Origin: UBA9676 sp036522155
GTDB taxonomy: Bacteria > Actinomycetota > Actinomycetes > Streptosporangiales > Streptosporangiaceae
Length of the DNA: 22,336 nucleotides
NCBI GenBank assembly: GCA_036522155.1
Contig: DATDGI010000437.1
Coordinates: 1 to 22,336 of the forward strand
Reading direction: 5' to 3'
Shown: positions 1 through 7,469 of the stretch, piece by piece
How positions within the stretch are numbered: the stretch's first letter is position 1
Layout of the letters: the number at the start of each line of letters is the position of its first letter
Notes under the pieces: model-generated
Told to the model about the DNA's origin: nothing
What the model saw: the letters and a program-made list of their open reading frames with translations, nothing else
The model's database searches: none
Position numbers and translations under genes: made by a program

Positions 1-285
1 CTCACCCCGGGCGTTGAGGGCGCGGGCACTGATCCGGCGCCCGTGGCCGATCAGCTCCAGGCAGGGGTTGAGGTAGGCCAGATGCCACCGGCTGTACCGG
101 CCGGGGTACTCCATGCCGGAGCTGAGCACACCGCCGCGCACCTGCTCGGCCTGGGCGCAGATGCCGGCCAGCAACTGCTCGTCGAACGGCTCGGCGCGGC
201 GGGTCACCTCGACCCCGCCCGCGGTCATGCTGACGCTGCGGGCCCCGCCCGCCACCGGGTCACCTGCTCCTGCTGCCGACTCCAC
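1..285 (-). CDS. trpE: Anthranilate synthase, TrpE/TrpEG type, N-terminal part (runs off the left edge)
   Basis: The first 95 codons of an anthranilate synthase (chorismate plus glutamine to anthranilate), the first step of tryptophan synthesis. Visible hallmarks are the stretch SSGMEYPGRYSRWHLAY (about residues 56-72) and GRRISARALN near the window edge. From memory of the family, this fits the N-terminus of the fused TrpE-TrpG enzymes of Azospirillum/Rhizobium and of PhzE-like proteins better than the stand-alone streptomycete TrpE. The fusion itself cannot be confirmed because the gene is cut. I chose the GTG at 285 because AGGGGG (plus positions 291-296) lies about 6 nt upstream. An in-frame ATG at 228 is possible but has no clear Shine-Dalgarno. 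A trp leader peptide and attenuator precede the gene, which supports a tryptophan role. A phenazine- or siderophore-type anthranilate/isochorismate enzyme is less likely for that reason. Confidence 0.85.
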   Translation of the reverse strand, partial: MESAAGAGDPVAGGARSVSMTAGGVEVTRRAEPFDEQLLAGICAQAEQVRGGVLSSGMEYPGRYSRWHLAYLNPCLELIGHGRRISARALNARGE

Positions 286-324
286 GGGTGCCCCCTGGGT
301 GAGTGCCCGGACCGGCTGACGCAC

Positions 325-355
325 GAAGCGACCGCCCGATCCGGGCGGTCGCTTC
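325..355 (-). terminator. trp attenuator terminator hairpin
   Basis: Perfect 14-bp inverted repeat (325-338 paired with 342-355, loop of 3 nt) between the leader peptide and trpE. No U-run follows on the minus strand, which is common for actinobacterial hairpins. The 5' arm contains ACCGCC (plus 344-349), which can instead pair with GGCGGU just after the leader stop codon (plus 381-386). That gives a competing antiterminator. Confidence 0.85.
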
Positions 356-386
356 TGGATTTGCGCTGCGCGAACCAGTCACCGCC

Positions 387-428
387 TCACCGGCGGCGCC
401 ACCACTGGCGGACTCGGCTGATTCGCAT
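387..428 (-). CDS. trpL: trp operon leader peptide (MRISRVRQWWRRR)
   Basis: A 13-codon ORF with two adjacent Trp codons (plus 399-404) followed by three Arg codons and TGA. It ends 31 nt before the attenuator stem. A Trp-rich peptide ahead of a terminator and a trpE gene is the classic ribosome-mediated attenuation layout. A small stem, CGCCA/UGGCG, encloses the Trp codons, and CCGCC/GGCGG can form the 1:2-type pairing over the stop codon. A stalled ribosome on the Trp codons would free GGCGGU to pair with ACCGCC of the terminator arm. No good Shine-Dalgarno is present. The -10-like TAGGCT ends 6 nt before the ATG, so the transcript is probably leaderless. Confidence 0.85.
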   Translation of the reverse strand: MRISRVRQWWRRR

Positions 429-434
429 GCCGGG

Positions 435-440
435 AGCCTA
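435..440 (-). promoter_or_regulatory. Putative -10 box of the trpL-trpE transcript
   Basis: TAGGCT on the minus strand matches the actinobacterial TANNNT -10. It sits so that transcription would start at or next to the A of the trpL ATG (428). No convincing -35 is visible (TGGCGC at 17-bp spacing is poor). The site lies in the short gap after the SIMPL gene. Confidence 0.45.
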
Positions 441-478
441 CCGGCCAGCGCGCCTCCGCGCCACCACCGTGGCCCCGG

Positions 479-1264
479 TCAGGCCAGGGCGAAGACGGCG
501 GTGACGGTGACCGACACCTGCTGGGTGCCCGGGTGGACCGGGACCGCCCGGCCCGCCGCCGGCGTCGCCAGCCCGTTGAACACCGGGAACTGCTGCACCG
601 GGCTCTGCTCCGACATGGTCACCAGCGCCCCGAGCGGCTGGCCGAGCGCCCGCGCGTACTGGGCGGCCTTGGTCCGGGCGTCGGCCACCGCCCTGGCCCG
701 GGCGGCGGCGAGCAGCGAGCCGTTGTCGCTCAGGTTGAGTGACACACCGTCCACCACGGTGGCGTTGCCGCCGGCCCGGACCGCGTCACTGATCTGGCTG
801 CCCGCAGTGCCCAGGTTCCGCAGCGTGACCTGGATCGACTCGCTGACCCCGTACCCGTCAGGCAGCGGCGAGCTGCCGTAGTTGGGCTGGATCGACAGGC
901 CCGAGGTCTGGATGTCGGCGGCCCGGACCCCGGTCCTGGTCAGCGCGGCGGTGACCCCCCGGACCGCGCGGTTGGCGCGGGCCAGCGCGGTGGACACCGA
1001 CGCGCCGTTGGTCTGCACGCCCATCGACAGCACCAGCTGGTTCGGGGTGCCGGTCACGTTGCCGGTGCCGGTCACGGTGACCCTCGCCCCGCTGCCGCCG
1101 GTAGCCTGCCCGGTGAGCACGGCCTGGCTGCCCGCGGGCGCCGAGGCGGCCGCGGGGGTGCTGCCGTCCAGCCCGGCCCCGGCGGCGAAGGCGCCGACCA
1201 GGAGCACGGCCGCGGCCACGCCGATGGCGGCCGCCCGCTGGCTGGGGGTGAATGAGATGGCCAT
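479..1264 (-). CDS. SIMPL (DUF541) domain secreted or membrane-anchored protein
   Basis: A 261-aa protein with an N-terminal hydrophobic segment (about residues 12-30, AAIGVAAAVLLVGAFAAGAG), which reads as a signal peptide or anchor. A SIMPL/DUF541 domain follows (about 60-255). Family features are the opening VTVTGTGNVTGTPNQLVLSMGV, the repeated AxARA helices (ALARANRAVRGV, AAARARAVADARTKAAQYARALG) and the strand YGVSESIQVTLRN. The family is a periplasmic or extracytoplasmic beta/alpha fold with no assigned enzymatic reaction; some members associate with stress tolerance or interleukin-receptor kinase signalling. GGAGG sits 7 nt before the ATG. The neighbours on the same strand are a DUF1003 membrane protein upstream and the trp leader downstream. 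The function is unknown. Confidence 0.88.
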   Translation of the reverse strand: MAISFTPSQRAAAIGVAAAVLLVGAFAAGAGLDGSTPAAASAPAGSQAVLTGQATGGSGARVTVTGTGNVTGTPNQLVLSMGVQTNGASVSTALARANRAVRGVTAALTRTGVRAADIQTSGLSIQPNYGSSPLPDGYGVSESIQVTLRNLGTAGSQISDAVRAGGNATVVDGVSLNLSDNGSLLAAARARAVADARTKAAQYARALGQPLGALVTMSEQSPVQQFPVFNGLATPAAGRAVPVHPGTQQVSVTVTAVFALA

Positions 1265-1279
1265 GGTGTGCCTCCTGAT

Positions 1280-1297
1280 CGGTGGATATGACCACCG
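1280..1297. repeat. Inverted repeat CGGTGG-N6-CCACCG upstream of the SIMPL gene
   Basis: Six-base arms (1280-1285 and 1292-1297) flank ATATGA, 16 bp before the start codon at 1264. The interior reads TCATAT on the coding strand, a weak -10 candidate. This could be an operator or chance; no -35 is recognisable. Confidence 0.3.
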
Positions 1298-1333
1298 CTT
1301 CGACGCACCGCCGGCCCGCCCGGTTCCGCCCCT

Positions 1334-1363
1334 TAAGCCGGATCCCGCCCGGCGCCGGGCTTA
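1334..1363 (-). terminator. Possible GC-rich hairpin at the end of the DUF1003 gene
   Basis: TAAGCC (1334-1339) pairs with GGCTTA (1358-1363), and the self-complementary GCCCGGCGCCGGGC (1347-1360) lies inside it. The structure begins at the DUF1003 stop codon (1361-1363). It has no U-tract, so its activity as a terminator is only inferred. Confidence 0.3.
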
Positions 1364-1981
1364 CTCCGCGGCCGTCCCGTCACCCACGTGGGCGAGGATG
1401 GCCCGGGTGTTGGCCAGGACTTCCTGCTGCACGCCCGGCATGTCCTTGCTGGCGAAGTTGTTCAGGATGGCCAGCACCCGGTCCTGGCCGTGCAGGATCT
1501 TCAGCTGCTGCGTGCCCATCGCGTGCAGCGCGATGAGGGTCTCGTGGTCGGCGATGGCCCGCTTGTCGCTGGCCGCCTGCGCCCGGTTGGCGCTGACCTG
1601 CAGCGAGATCATGATGGACAGCTGTGGCAGGTTGAGGATGACCAGCAGCAGCGGCCACGGGGTCTTGTCGAAGCCCACGATGTTGCCGGCGAACAGCCAC
1701 ACCACGATGCCGATGGTGATGATCAGGAACACCCACATGGATCCGCAGATCCGGTTCACCGCGTCGGCGATCTTGTCGAGCCAGCTGTCCCCCCGGACGT
1801 GCCGCGAGACCACCAGTTTGGGCACGTGATCCTGCGGCGCCTGACGGATCTGCTCGGCCCGCTCCGCCGCGTGGGCGAGGGCCTTGGCGTTGGACTTGAT
1901 CGCCGCGTGCAGGGTGGGCGCGGTGGCGGGGTGAGGCGGCTCGGCCGCGGGCGGGTCTGGCCGGGTGACGGTGTCGGTCAT
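1361..1981 (-). CDS. DUF1003 domain membrane protein
   Basis: A 206-aa protein. A Pro-rich N-terminus (1-25) and a charged helix (25-65) precede two membrane segments: about 80-98 (SMWVFLIITIGIVVWLFAG) and 108-128 (WPLLLVILNLPQLSIMISLQV). A cytoplasmic helical tail follows with ANRAQAASDKRAIADHETLIAL. The pattern FDxxPWPLLxxxLN followed by SxNRxxxxDxxxxxxD is typical of DUF1003 proteins, whose role is unknown (some are described as cyclic-nucleotide-linked or magnesium-stress proteins, not established). GGAGGG lies 6 nt before the ATG, which fixes the start. It is the first gene of the minus-strand run that leads through the SIMPL gene to trpE, but gaps of about 100 bp and a possible hairpin argue against a tight operon. 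Confidence 0.85.
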   Translation of the reverse strand: MTDTVTRPDPPAAEPPHPATAPTLHAAIKSNAKALAHAAERAEQIRQAPQDHVPKLVVSRHVRGDSWLDKIADAVNRICGSMWVFLIITIGIVVWLFAGNIVGFDKTPWPLLLVILNLPQLSIMISLQVSANRAQAASDKRAIADHETLIALHAMGTQQLKILHGQDRVLAILNNFASKDMPGVQQEVLANTRAILAHVGDGTAAE

Positions 1982-2132
1982 ATGAGTCCCTCCGTAGATG
2001 GTGCGGCCGGCCGGACCGCGCCCAGGCTGGCCGCCGGCCGGTTCCCGACAACCTAGCGTGACCGGGAGGGCAGAAGTACCACGTACCGGTCACGATGCGG
2101 ACCAGGCCGGCCGGTTGGCCTGCGGGAACCTG

Positions 2133-2915
2133 TCAGCCCGCGCTCGCCGCCGGGCGCAGCGCGGCCAGGATCGCCTGCTCGACCGGGGATGCCGGCCCGG
2201 CCAGCGGGAACTCGCTGTGCAGGGCGACGGCGGGCTGGGCGATCATTCGCGGGAACTGGCCCCGGTGGGGCCAGGAGGCCGCATGCACCAGGAACGGGTG
2301 GCACAGGAACACATCCCCGGCCCGGCCGGTGGCCAGCGCGGTCGGGCGGTGCCGGCTGGCCCGGGCGGCCGCCTGGCCGGCCTCGGTCGCATCCAGCCCG
2401 GCCTGGCCGGCCGGGGCCAGCAGCGGCGGGACGTCGAGGTGGGAGCCAGGCCGCAGCCGGGTCGGCGCGCCGTCCGGCTCCACGTCGGTGAGCAGGTACA
2501 GCGCCAGCAGCCCGCGGGCCCGGGAGCGGACGTTGACCCGCCACCGGCCGCCGTCGGCGTAACTGGCCTCGATGTGCCAGCCCGCGTCGCCCGGGTCGGC
2601 CTCGCTGGGGAACCGCACCGGGATGGTGCCGCCCACGCCGACCCGCCGCCACCAGCGGCCGGGGCCGATCAGCTGGTCGCACGCCTCCTGCACCACCGGC
2701 CGGGTGCCCGCCTCGGCGAACGGGCCGCCTTCGGGGCATCCGATCCGCACCACCGGCGCGGCCCAGGTCGCCGGGTCGTCCCGCAGCACGCCGCGCTGGC
2801 CCAGTTCGGACCAGACCACGTCCTGGCAGGCTCGCGCCAGCGCGGCGGGCACCGCTCCGCGCAGTGCCAGGTAGCCGTCGGCCAGGAAGCTCTCGATCTG
2901 TTCCTGGCTGAGCAC
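2133..2915 (-). CDS. Phytanoyl-CoA dioxygenase (PhyH) family Fe(II)/2-oxoglutarate oxygenase
   Basis: A 260-aa protein that opens LSQEQIESFLADGYLALRGAVP, the usual PhyH start. The facial triad can be read as H114-x-E116 (GWHIEASY) with distal H211 (FLVHAA). R223 (FPRMIAQP) is the expected 2-oxoglutarate anchor. PGSHLDVPP (about 156-164) is another family hallmark. The family hydroxylates small acids, acyl-CoAs or natural products using O2 and 2-oxoglutarate. This member has HxE instead of the commoner HxD. The GTG start has no clear Shine-Dalgarno, but it matches the family N-terminus. It is the last gene of the eight-gene transporter-enzyme unit, 68 bp after the SDR gene. The substrate is unknown; it probably acts on the compound handled by the upstream enzymes. 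Confidence 0.82.
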   Translation of the reverse strand: MLSQEQIESFLADGYLALRGAVPAALARACQDVVWSELGQRGVLRDDPATWAAPVVRIGCPEGGPFAEAGTRPVVQEACDQLIGPGRWWRRVGVGGTIPVRFPSEADPGDAGWHIEASYADGGRWRVNVRSRARGLLALYLLTDVEPDGAPTRLRPGSHLDVPPLLAPAGQAGLDATEAGQAAARASRHRPTALATGRAGDVFLCHPFLVHAASWPHRGQFPRMIAQPAVALHSEFPLAGPASPVEQAILAALRPAASAG

Positions 2916-2983
2916 CCGGCCAGGATCGCAGGGCCACCCCTTCGCCGCCAGCCAATAACCGGCCCCGCCCTCCCTGGGCCGGC

Positions 2984-3742
2984 TCAGACGGCCATGCCAC
3001 CGTCCACCGACAGTGTGGCGCCGGTAATGAAGGAACTGTCCGCACACGCCAGGAACAGCACGGTGCGGGCGATCTCGTCGGCGCTGGCATGCCGGCCGAG
3101 CGGGATCCTGGCCTCGAAGATGCGCGCCGCCACGTCCGGCGGCGCCCCGGTCACGGTCACCTCGATGTCGCGCTGGAACTGGGTGTCGGTCGGCCCCGGG
3201 TGCACCGAGTTCACCCGGATGCCGCGGGCTGCCCCCTCCTTCGCGGCCGTCCGCATCAGCCCGACCTGGGCGTGCTTGGCGGTGGCGTAGCCGCTGATGC
3301 CCGCGTCCGAGGTGAGCCCGACCACGCTGGAGTTGATGATCACGCTCCCGCCGTCGCGCAGCTCCGGCAGGCCGTGCTTGAGCAGATGGAAGGTGCCGAG
3401 CACGTGGACGTCGAGCACCTGCCGGAAGACCTCGGTCGGGTAGTCGGTGATGGGCGCGATGGCGCCGCTGATCCCGGCGTTGCTGAACAGCACGTCCAGG
3501 CCCCCGAACCGGTCCACCGCCTGCCGCACCGCCGCCCTGACCTGGCTCTCCTCGGTCACGTCGGTGAGGCTCCAGCCGGCTGCCCCCGGGCCGAGATCGG
3601 CCACCGCCTTGGCCAGCAGTTCGGCCTGCAGCCCGGCCAGGTGAACCCGCGCCCCCTCGGCCACGAACAGCCGGGCGGTGGCCAGGCCGATGCCGCTTTC
3701 GCCGCCGGTGATGAGTGCGACCTTGTTGTCGAGCCGGGCCAT
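2984..3742 (-). CDS. SDR family NAD(P)-dependent oxidoreductase
   Basis: A 252-aa classical short-chain dehydrogenase. It has the Rossmann motif TGGESGIG (12-19), NAG at 88-90, Ser138/139 (INSSVVG), the catalytic Y152-x3-K156 (GYATAKHA) and the C-terminal GATLSVDGGMAV. It oxidises an alcohol or reduces a ketone; the substrate cannot be read from the sequence. After the first strand there is no basic residue where NADPH users often have one (HLAGLQAE), and no clear Asp for NAD, so cofactor preference is open. GGAGG lies upstream of the ATG. It sits 24 bp downstream of the ThDP enzyme gene and before the PhyH gene. Its position suggests it acts on the hydroxy/keto or aldehyde form of the imported compound. 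Confidence 0.92.
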   Translation of the reverse strand: MARLDNKVALITGGESGIGLATARLFVAEGARVHLAGLQAELLAKAVADLGPGAAGWSLTDVTEESQVRAAVRQAVDRFGGLDVLFSNAGISGAIAPITDYPTEVFRQVLDVHVLGTFHLLKHGLPELRDGGSVIINSSVVGLTSDAGISGYATAKHAQVGLMRTAAKEGAARGIRVNSVHPGPTDTQFQRDIEVTVTGAPPDVAARIFEARIPLGRHASADEIARTVLFLACADSSFITGATLSVDGGMAV

Positions 3743-3766
3743 GGGGGGTCCTCCTTCTGCCCGGGG

Positions 3767-5515
3767 TCAGCCGGGGCCGGATGCGGGCACGCGAACGCTG
3801 ACCACGGCGGACCGGCCGCTCCGGAGCTGGGCCAGCGCCCGGCGCAAGGTGGCGGGCAGCCGAGCGGCCTGCGACACCGAGGCGGCATACGCCCCGCCCG
3901 CCGCGGCCGCCACCCCCGGCAGGTCGGCGGCGGGGGCGAACCCGGTGCCGCCGCCCACCGCGGCCACGGCGCCGTCCGGGTGAAGCGCCAGCGCCGACAG
4001 CACCGGCGCGGACCAGCCCTGGTTGTCGAAGATCACCGTCAGCGACGGGGCGCCGCACCGCCGGGCCAGCCACTGGGCCGAGGCGGGCACCCCGAACAGG
4101 TAGGAGCCGTCCCCGACCAGGCTCACCACGGTCCGGTCCGGGGCGGCCAGCTTGGCGCCGACCGCCGCCCCGCCGGACCAGCCCAGCGAGCTGCCGCCGC
4201 TGCCGAGCAGCGAGCCGGGCCGGCTGGGCCGCAGGTGCTCGCAGACCGCCTGGTAGTTCGTGATCGCCTCGGTGAGCACGAGCGCGTCCGGGCCGATCGC
4301 GTCCCGCACGCAGGCGATCAGGTAGGCGGGCGTGATCGTGCCGTCCGGGCCGGGCTGCTCACGCGCGGCCCACTCCGCGCGCTGGGCCCGGTGCGTGGCC
4401 GCCAGGCGTTCGGTCCGCGCCTGGGTGGCGCTGCGGTCCGGGCCGCCCAGCCGGCGGACCGCATCGGCCACCTGCCGCAGCGCGATGGCCAGATCCGCCC
4501 GGGCGTACCGGACCGCCGGGACGTGCCACAGCGTCATCTGCTCCTTGACCGGGTCGGCGTCCAGCACGTAGATCCGGGCGCCGTCGGCCGGCCGGTTGGT
4601 GGACGGTATCCAGGGCACGTCGCTGCCCGCGACCAGCACCACGTCCGCGGCGGCCAGCACCGGGTTCTGGCCGGCCGTGTTCCACTGGTAACCCAGGTGG
4701 AGCGGATGGTCGGCGGGGAAGTTCATCCGCATCGGCACCGACTCGACCACCCCGGCCGCCACCAGCTCGCACAGGCCGGTCAGCTCGGTCACCGCCGCCG
4801 GGTCGCGCCCCAGGTAGGAGGTGACCACCAGCGGGTTCGCCGCGGTCAGCAGCGCGACCGCGATCTCGTCGGCGACCTGCGGGGCCAGTGCCACCGGGGC
4901 CACCGGCGACCACCACGGCCGCTGGTCCGCCTCCGGCGGCACCTCCTCCTCCATCACCTCGCGGGACACGGCCAGGTAGACCGGCCCGGGCGGTTCACTG
5001 CGGGCGATCTGCAGGGCGCGGTGGACAAGCTGCCGGGCATTGCGGCCGCTGCGGATCTCGTGCGCGTACTTGACGTAGCCGCGGACCAGCCCGGCCTGGT
5101 CCGCGGTGTCCTGCAGCCAGTGGATGAACTCGTTGCGGCTGCCCGGCAGTTCCCCCTGCTGCGTCACCGGCGACAGCCCGGCCAGGATCAGCACCGGCAC
5201 CCGGCCGCGGGCGGCGTTGTGCACCGCGCCGCCGAGGTTCTGGGTGCCGCAGTCAACGTGCACCAGCACGGCCTGCGCCTCCGCGCTGACCTGCGTGTAG
5301 CCCTGGGCCGCGCTGAGGGCGACGAACTCGTGCGGGCAGATCACCAGTTCCGGCAGTTCACCAAGGGTGCTGTCGCGCCGGGCCTGCGCGTACGCCTCGA
5401 CAATCCCGGTGTGGTCGCTGCCCAGGTTGGCGAACAGGTAGCGGACGCCCGCCTCGCGCATCGCGGTCAGCAGCGCCCGGCTCACCGTGCCCGCGCGGTC
5501 AGCCACCGGGACCAC
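3767..5515 (-). CDS. Thiamine-diphosphate-dependent enzyme (acetolactate synthase / benzoylformate decarboxylase superfamily)
   Basis: A 582-aa, three-domain ThDP enzyme: an N-terminal Pyr domain with catalytic Glu63 (CPHEFVALSAAQGY), a central domain (about 205-350) and a C-terminal PP domain with the metal/ThDP motif G468-D-G...D497-N498. In the Pyr domain V-H86-VDCGTQN aligns with the stretch of benzoylformate decarboxylase that carries its active-site His70, and NLGS (30-33) aligns with its Ser26. The second active-site His of that enzyme (His281) has no evident counterpart. The FAD-binding features of true acetolactate synthase are not evident and no small subunit is adjacent. Decarboxylation or carboligation of a 2-oxo acid is the most likely activity. 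The GTG at 5515 overlaps the permease gene end by 17 nt; a GTG at 5506 is an alternative. The overlap implies translational coupling to the importer genes. Confidence 0.85.
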   Translation of the reverse strand: MVPVADRAGTVSRALLTAMREAGVRYLFANLGSDHTGIVEAYAQARRDSTLGELPELVICPHEFVALSAAQGYTQVSAEAQAVLVHVDCGTQNLGGAVHNAARGRVPVLILAGLSPVTQQGELPGSRNEFIHWLQDTADQAGLVRGYVKYAHEIRSGRNARQLVHRALQIARSEPPGPVYLAVSREVMEEEVPPEADQRPWWSPVAPVALAPQVADEIAVALLTAANPLVVTSYLGRDPAAVTELTGLCELVAAGVVESVPMRMNFPADHPLHLGYQWNTAGQNPVLAAADVVLVAGSDVPWIPSTNRPADGARIYVLDADPVKEQMTLWHVPAVRYARADLAIALRQVADAVRRLGGPDRSATQARTERLAATHRAQRAEWAAREQPGPDGTITPAYLIACVRDAIGPDALVLTEAITNYQAVCEHLRPSRPGSLLGSGGSSLGWSGGAAVGAKLAAPDRTVVSLVGDGSYLFGVPASAQWLARRCGAPSLTVIFDNQGWSAPVLSALALHPDGAVAAVGGGTGFAPAADLPGVAAAAGGAYAASVSQAARLPATLRRALAQLRSGRSAVVSVRVPASGPG

Positions 5516-6590
5516 CGCCCCCGCGGCCCATACCGGGGCCCGGCGGAGGCCCGCCGCGGACCCGGTAACCCACCGGCAGCAGCGACCAGCCGCGGCGGGC
5601 GGCCAGCCCCCACAGGCCCGCCGGGGCGGTGAGCACCACCGCGATCGCCACCGCGCCGATCGCCACCAGGTACCAGGCGCCGTACTTGGCGAACTCCTCC
5701 TGCACGGCGAAGAAGATGACGGCCCCGATGATCGGCCCCTCCATGGTGCCGAGCCCGCCGATGACCACCATGAACAGCATGTCGGCGCTGTAGTTGATGC
5801 TGAACACGCTGGCCGGGTCGGTGTACAGGGTGCTGACGATCAGCATGCCGCCGACCGCACCGAACCCGGCGGCCGCCAGCAGGTAGGCCAGCCAGCGGGT
5901 GCGCCCGACCTCCACCCCCATCGCGGCCGCGGCGGCCGGCTCGTCGCGGGTGGCCCGGCTGTCCAGCCCGAACCTGCTCCGCACCAGCAGGTACACCCCG
6001 GCCACGATGATGGCCATCAGCGCCAGCGACTCCCAGTAGGTGTCCGCCTGCCGGAGCACCGGTGGCATCGCGGACAGCTGCTGGAGCCCGACCCCGGTGC
6101 CGCCACCCAGCCACAGCGCGTTGGTGACGTACAGGAACAGGCACTCGGCCACCACCCAGGTCGCCACCGCGAAGTAGCCGCCGGTCAGCGGCCGGAGCAG
6201 GGCGAAGATCGGCACCGCGGCCAGCCCGCAGGCCAGCGCGCCGGCCACGATCCCGGCGAACGGGGTGAGGCCGCCCTTGGCCACCAGGTACACGACGTAG
6301 GCGCCGATGCCCAGGTAGGCCTGCTGGCCGAAGGAGATCATGCCCGCGTAACCGGCCAGCAGGTTCCATAGCGCCGCCATCGACACCAGCACGAACAGGG
6401 TGACCAGCGCCTGCGTGATGCCGGTGCCGGCCAGGTAGGGCAGAGCCACCAGCAGCACCAGGACCAGCCCGGCGGTGCTGGTGGCCACGGTGGCGGTCCG
6501 GCTCCACCGGCTGACCGCCACAGGGCCGGCAGCGGCCGCGGCCATAGCGTCGAGGGCCGGTCTTCCACTGCTGCCTGTGGCGGCCATCAT
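5499..6590 (-). CDS. livM: Branched-chain amino acid-type ABC transporter permease (LivM family)
   Basis: A 363-aa polytopic membrane protein with about 9-10 hydrophobic helices. LivM signatures include LWNLLAGYAGMISFGQQAYLGIGAY (about 73-97) and the cytoplasmic coupling loop SRATRDEPAAAAAMGVEVGRTRWLAYLLAAAGFGAVGG. GDLGTMEGPIIGA-type sequence appears as GGLGTMEGPIIGA near the C-terminus. The start ATGATG follows AAGGAGAG. The C-terminal tail is Gly/Pro-rich. It lies 9 bp after livH and forms the transmembrane pore with it. This class of importer carries amino acids but also urea, amides and aromatic acids, so the substrate is not fixed by family. Confidence 0.93.
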   Translation of the reverse strand: MMAATGSSGRPALDAMAAAAAGPVAVSRWSRTATVATSTAGLVLVLLVALPYLAGTGITQALVTLFVLVSMAALWNLLAGYAGMISFGQQAYLGIGAYVVYLVAKGGLTPFAGIVAGALACGLAAVPIFALLRPLTGGYFAVATWVVAECLFLYVTNALWLGGGTGVGLQQLSAMPPVLRQADTYWESLALMAIIVAGVYLLVRSRFGLDSRATRDEPAAAAAMGVEVGRTRWLAYLLAAAGFGAVGGMLIVSTLYTDPASVFSINYSADMLFMVVIGGLGTMEGPIIGAVIFFAVQEEFAKYGAWYLVAIGAVAIAVVLTAPAGLWGLAARRGWSLLPVGYRVRGGPPPGPGMGRGGGGPGG

Positions 6591-6599
6591 CTCTCCTTG

Positions 6600-7469
6600 T
6601 CAGCCCGCGGCCTGCGGCGTGCCGAACAGCCCGTGTGGCCGCACCGCCAGCACCACCAGGAACAGCAACTGCGACGCCAGGATGGCGTAGGGAACGCTGA
6701 CCTGTGAGACCAGCACCTGGGTGACACCCAGCAGCATCCCGCCCACCAGCGTTCCCCACAGTGATCCGAGTCCCCCGATGATCACCGCCTCGAACGCGAA
6801 TATCAATGTCAGCGTCCCCAAGGTGGGATATACCCCGGTTGTGACCGCGTTCAGGGTGCCGGCCAGCGCGGCGGCGCCGATGGCGATGCCGGTCACCGTG
6901 GCGAACAGCGGCCGTACCCGGATGCCCTGCAGCCGGGCGATGGCCAGGTCGTCAGAGGTGGCCCGGACCCGCCGGCCCCAGCCGGTCAGCCGGAGCAGGG
7001 CACTCAGCCCGCCGATGACCACCAGCGCCAGCAGCAGCTTGAGCATCGCCAGCCAGGGCAGCACCAGGCCGCCCAGGTGGACCGCGGCCACGTCCAGGTT
7101 GCCAGCCCCGACGCCCCGGGTGTTGGCCGAGTAGATCTGCTGGAGCAGGTTCTCGATGATGACCGACAGCCCGAATGTGACCAGCAGCGGCGCCAGCGGC
7201 CCGGTCCGCAGCGCCCGGTCGAACAGGCCGAGCTGGAGCACCATGCCCAGCCCGAACGCGAGCGGGATCATGACCGGCAGGGCGAGCCACAACGGCACCC
7301 CGAGCGCCGCCATGACCGTGGTGACCAGGTAGGTGCCGCACACGGCCAGATCGCCGTGCGCCAGGTTGACCAGCCGCATCACGCCGAACATAAGCGACAG
7401 CCCGACCGCGGTCAGCGCGTAGGCGCCGCCCAGGAACAGCCCCTGGAAGACGTCGTTGACCCAGGTCAT
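6600..7469 (-). CDS. livH: Branched-chain amino acid-type ABC transporter permease (LivH family)
   Basis: A 289-aa polytopic membrane protein. The N-terminus GGAYALTAVGLSLMFGVMRLVNLAHGDL (about 13-40) is the standard LivH opening. The coupling loop RATSDDLAIARLQGIRVRPLF (about 170-190) and FEAVIIGGLGSLWGTLVGG (about 226-244) are also typical. It has about 8 hydrophobic helices. The ATG overlaps the livF stop as ATGA, showing translational coupling. It forms the heteromeric channel with the next gene. Confidence 0.94.
   Translation of the reverse strand: MTWVNDVFQGLFLGGAYALTAVGLSLMFGVMRLVNLAHGDLAVCGTYLVTTVMAALGVPLWLALPVMIPLAFGLGMVLQLGLFDRALRTGPLAPLLVTFGLSVIIENLLQQIYSANTRGVGAGNLDVAAVHLGGLVLPWLAMLKLLLALVVIGGLSALLRLTGWGRRVRATSDDLAIARLQGIRVRPLFATVTGIAIGAAALAGTLNAVTTGVYPTLGTLTLIFAFEAVIIGGLGSLWGTLVGGMLLGVTQVLVSQVSVPYAILASQLLFLVVLAVRPHGLFGTPQAAG

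Noticed and set aside
2133..4073. PhyH gene as a 646-residue protein extending through the SDR region
   Set aside because: The extra N-terminal 380 residues are an out-of-frame reading of the SDR and ThDP genes. The PhyH domain starts exactly at the GTG at 2915.
3767..5515. Calling the ThDP enzyme acetolactate synthase (IlvB)
   Set aside because: No regulatory subunit gene, no clear FAD-site motifs, and an operon with a dedicated importer instead of branched-chain biosynthesis genes.
3089..5632. Very long plus-strand open frame (847 codons) opposite the SDR, ThDP and permease genes
   Set aside because: It is the antisense shadow of three clear protein families. Its translation is Arg/Gly/His-rich with no domain, as expected for the reverse strand of GC-rich coding DNA.
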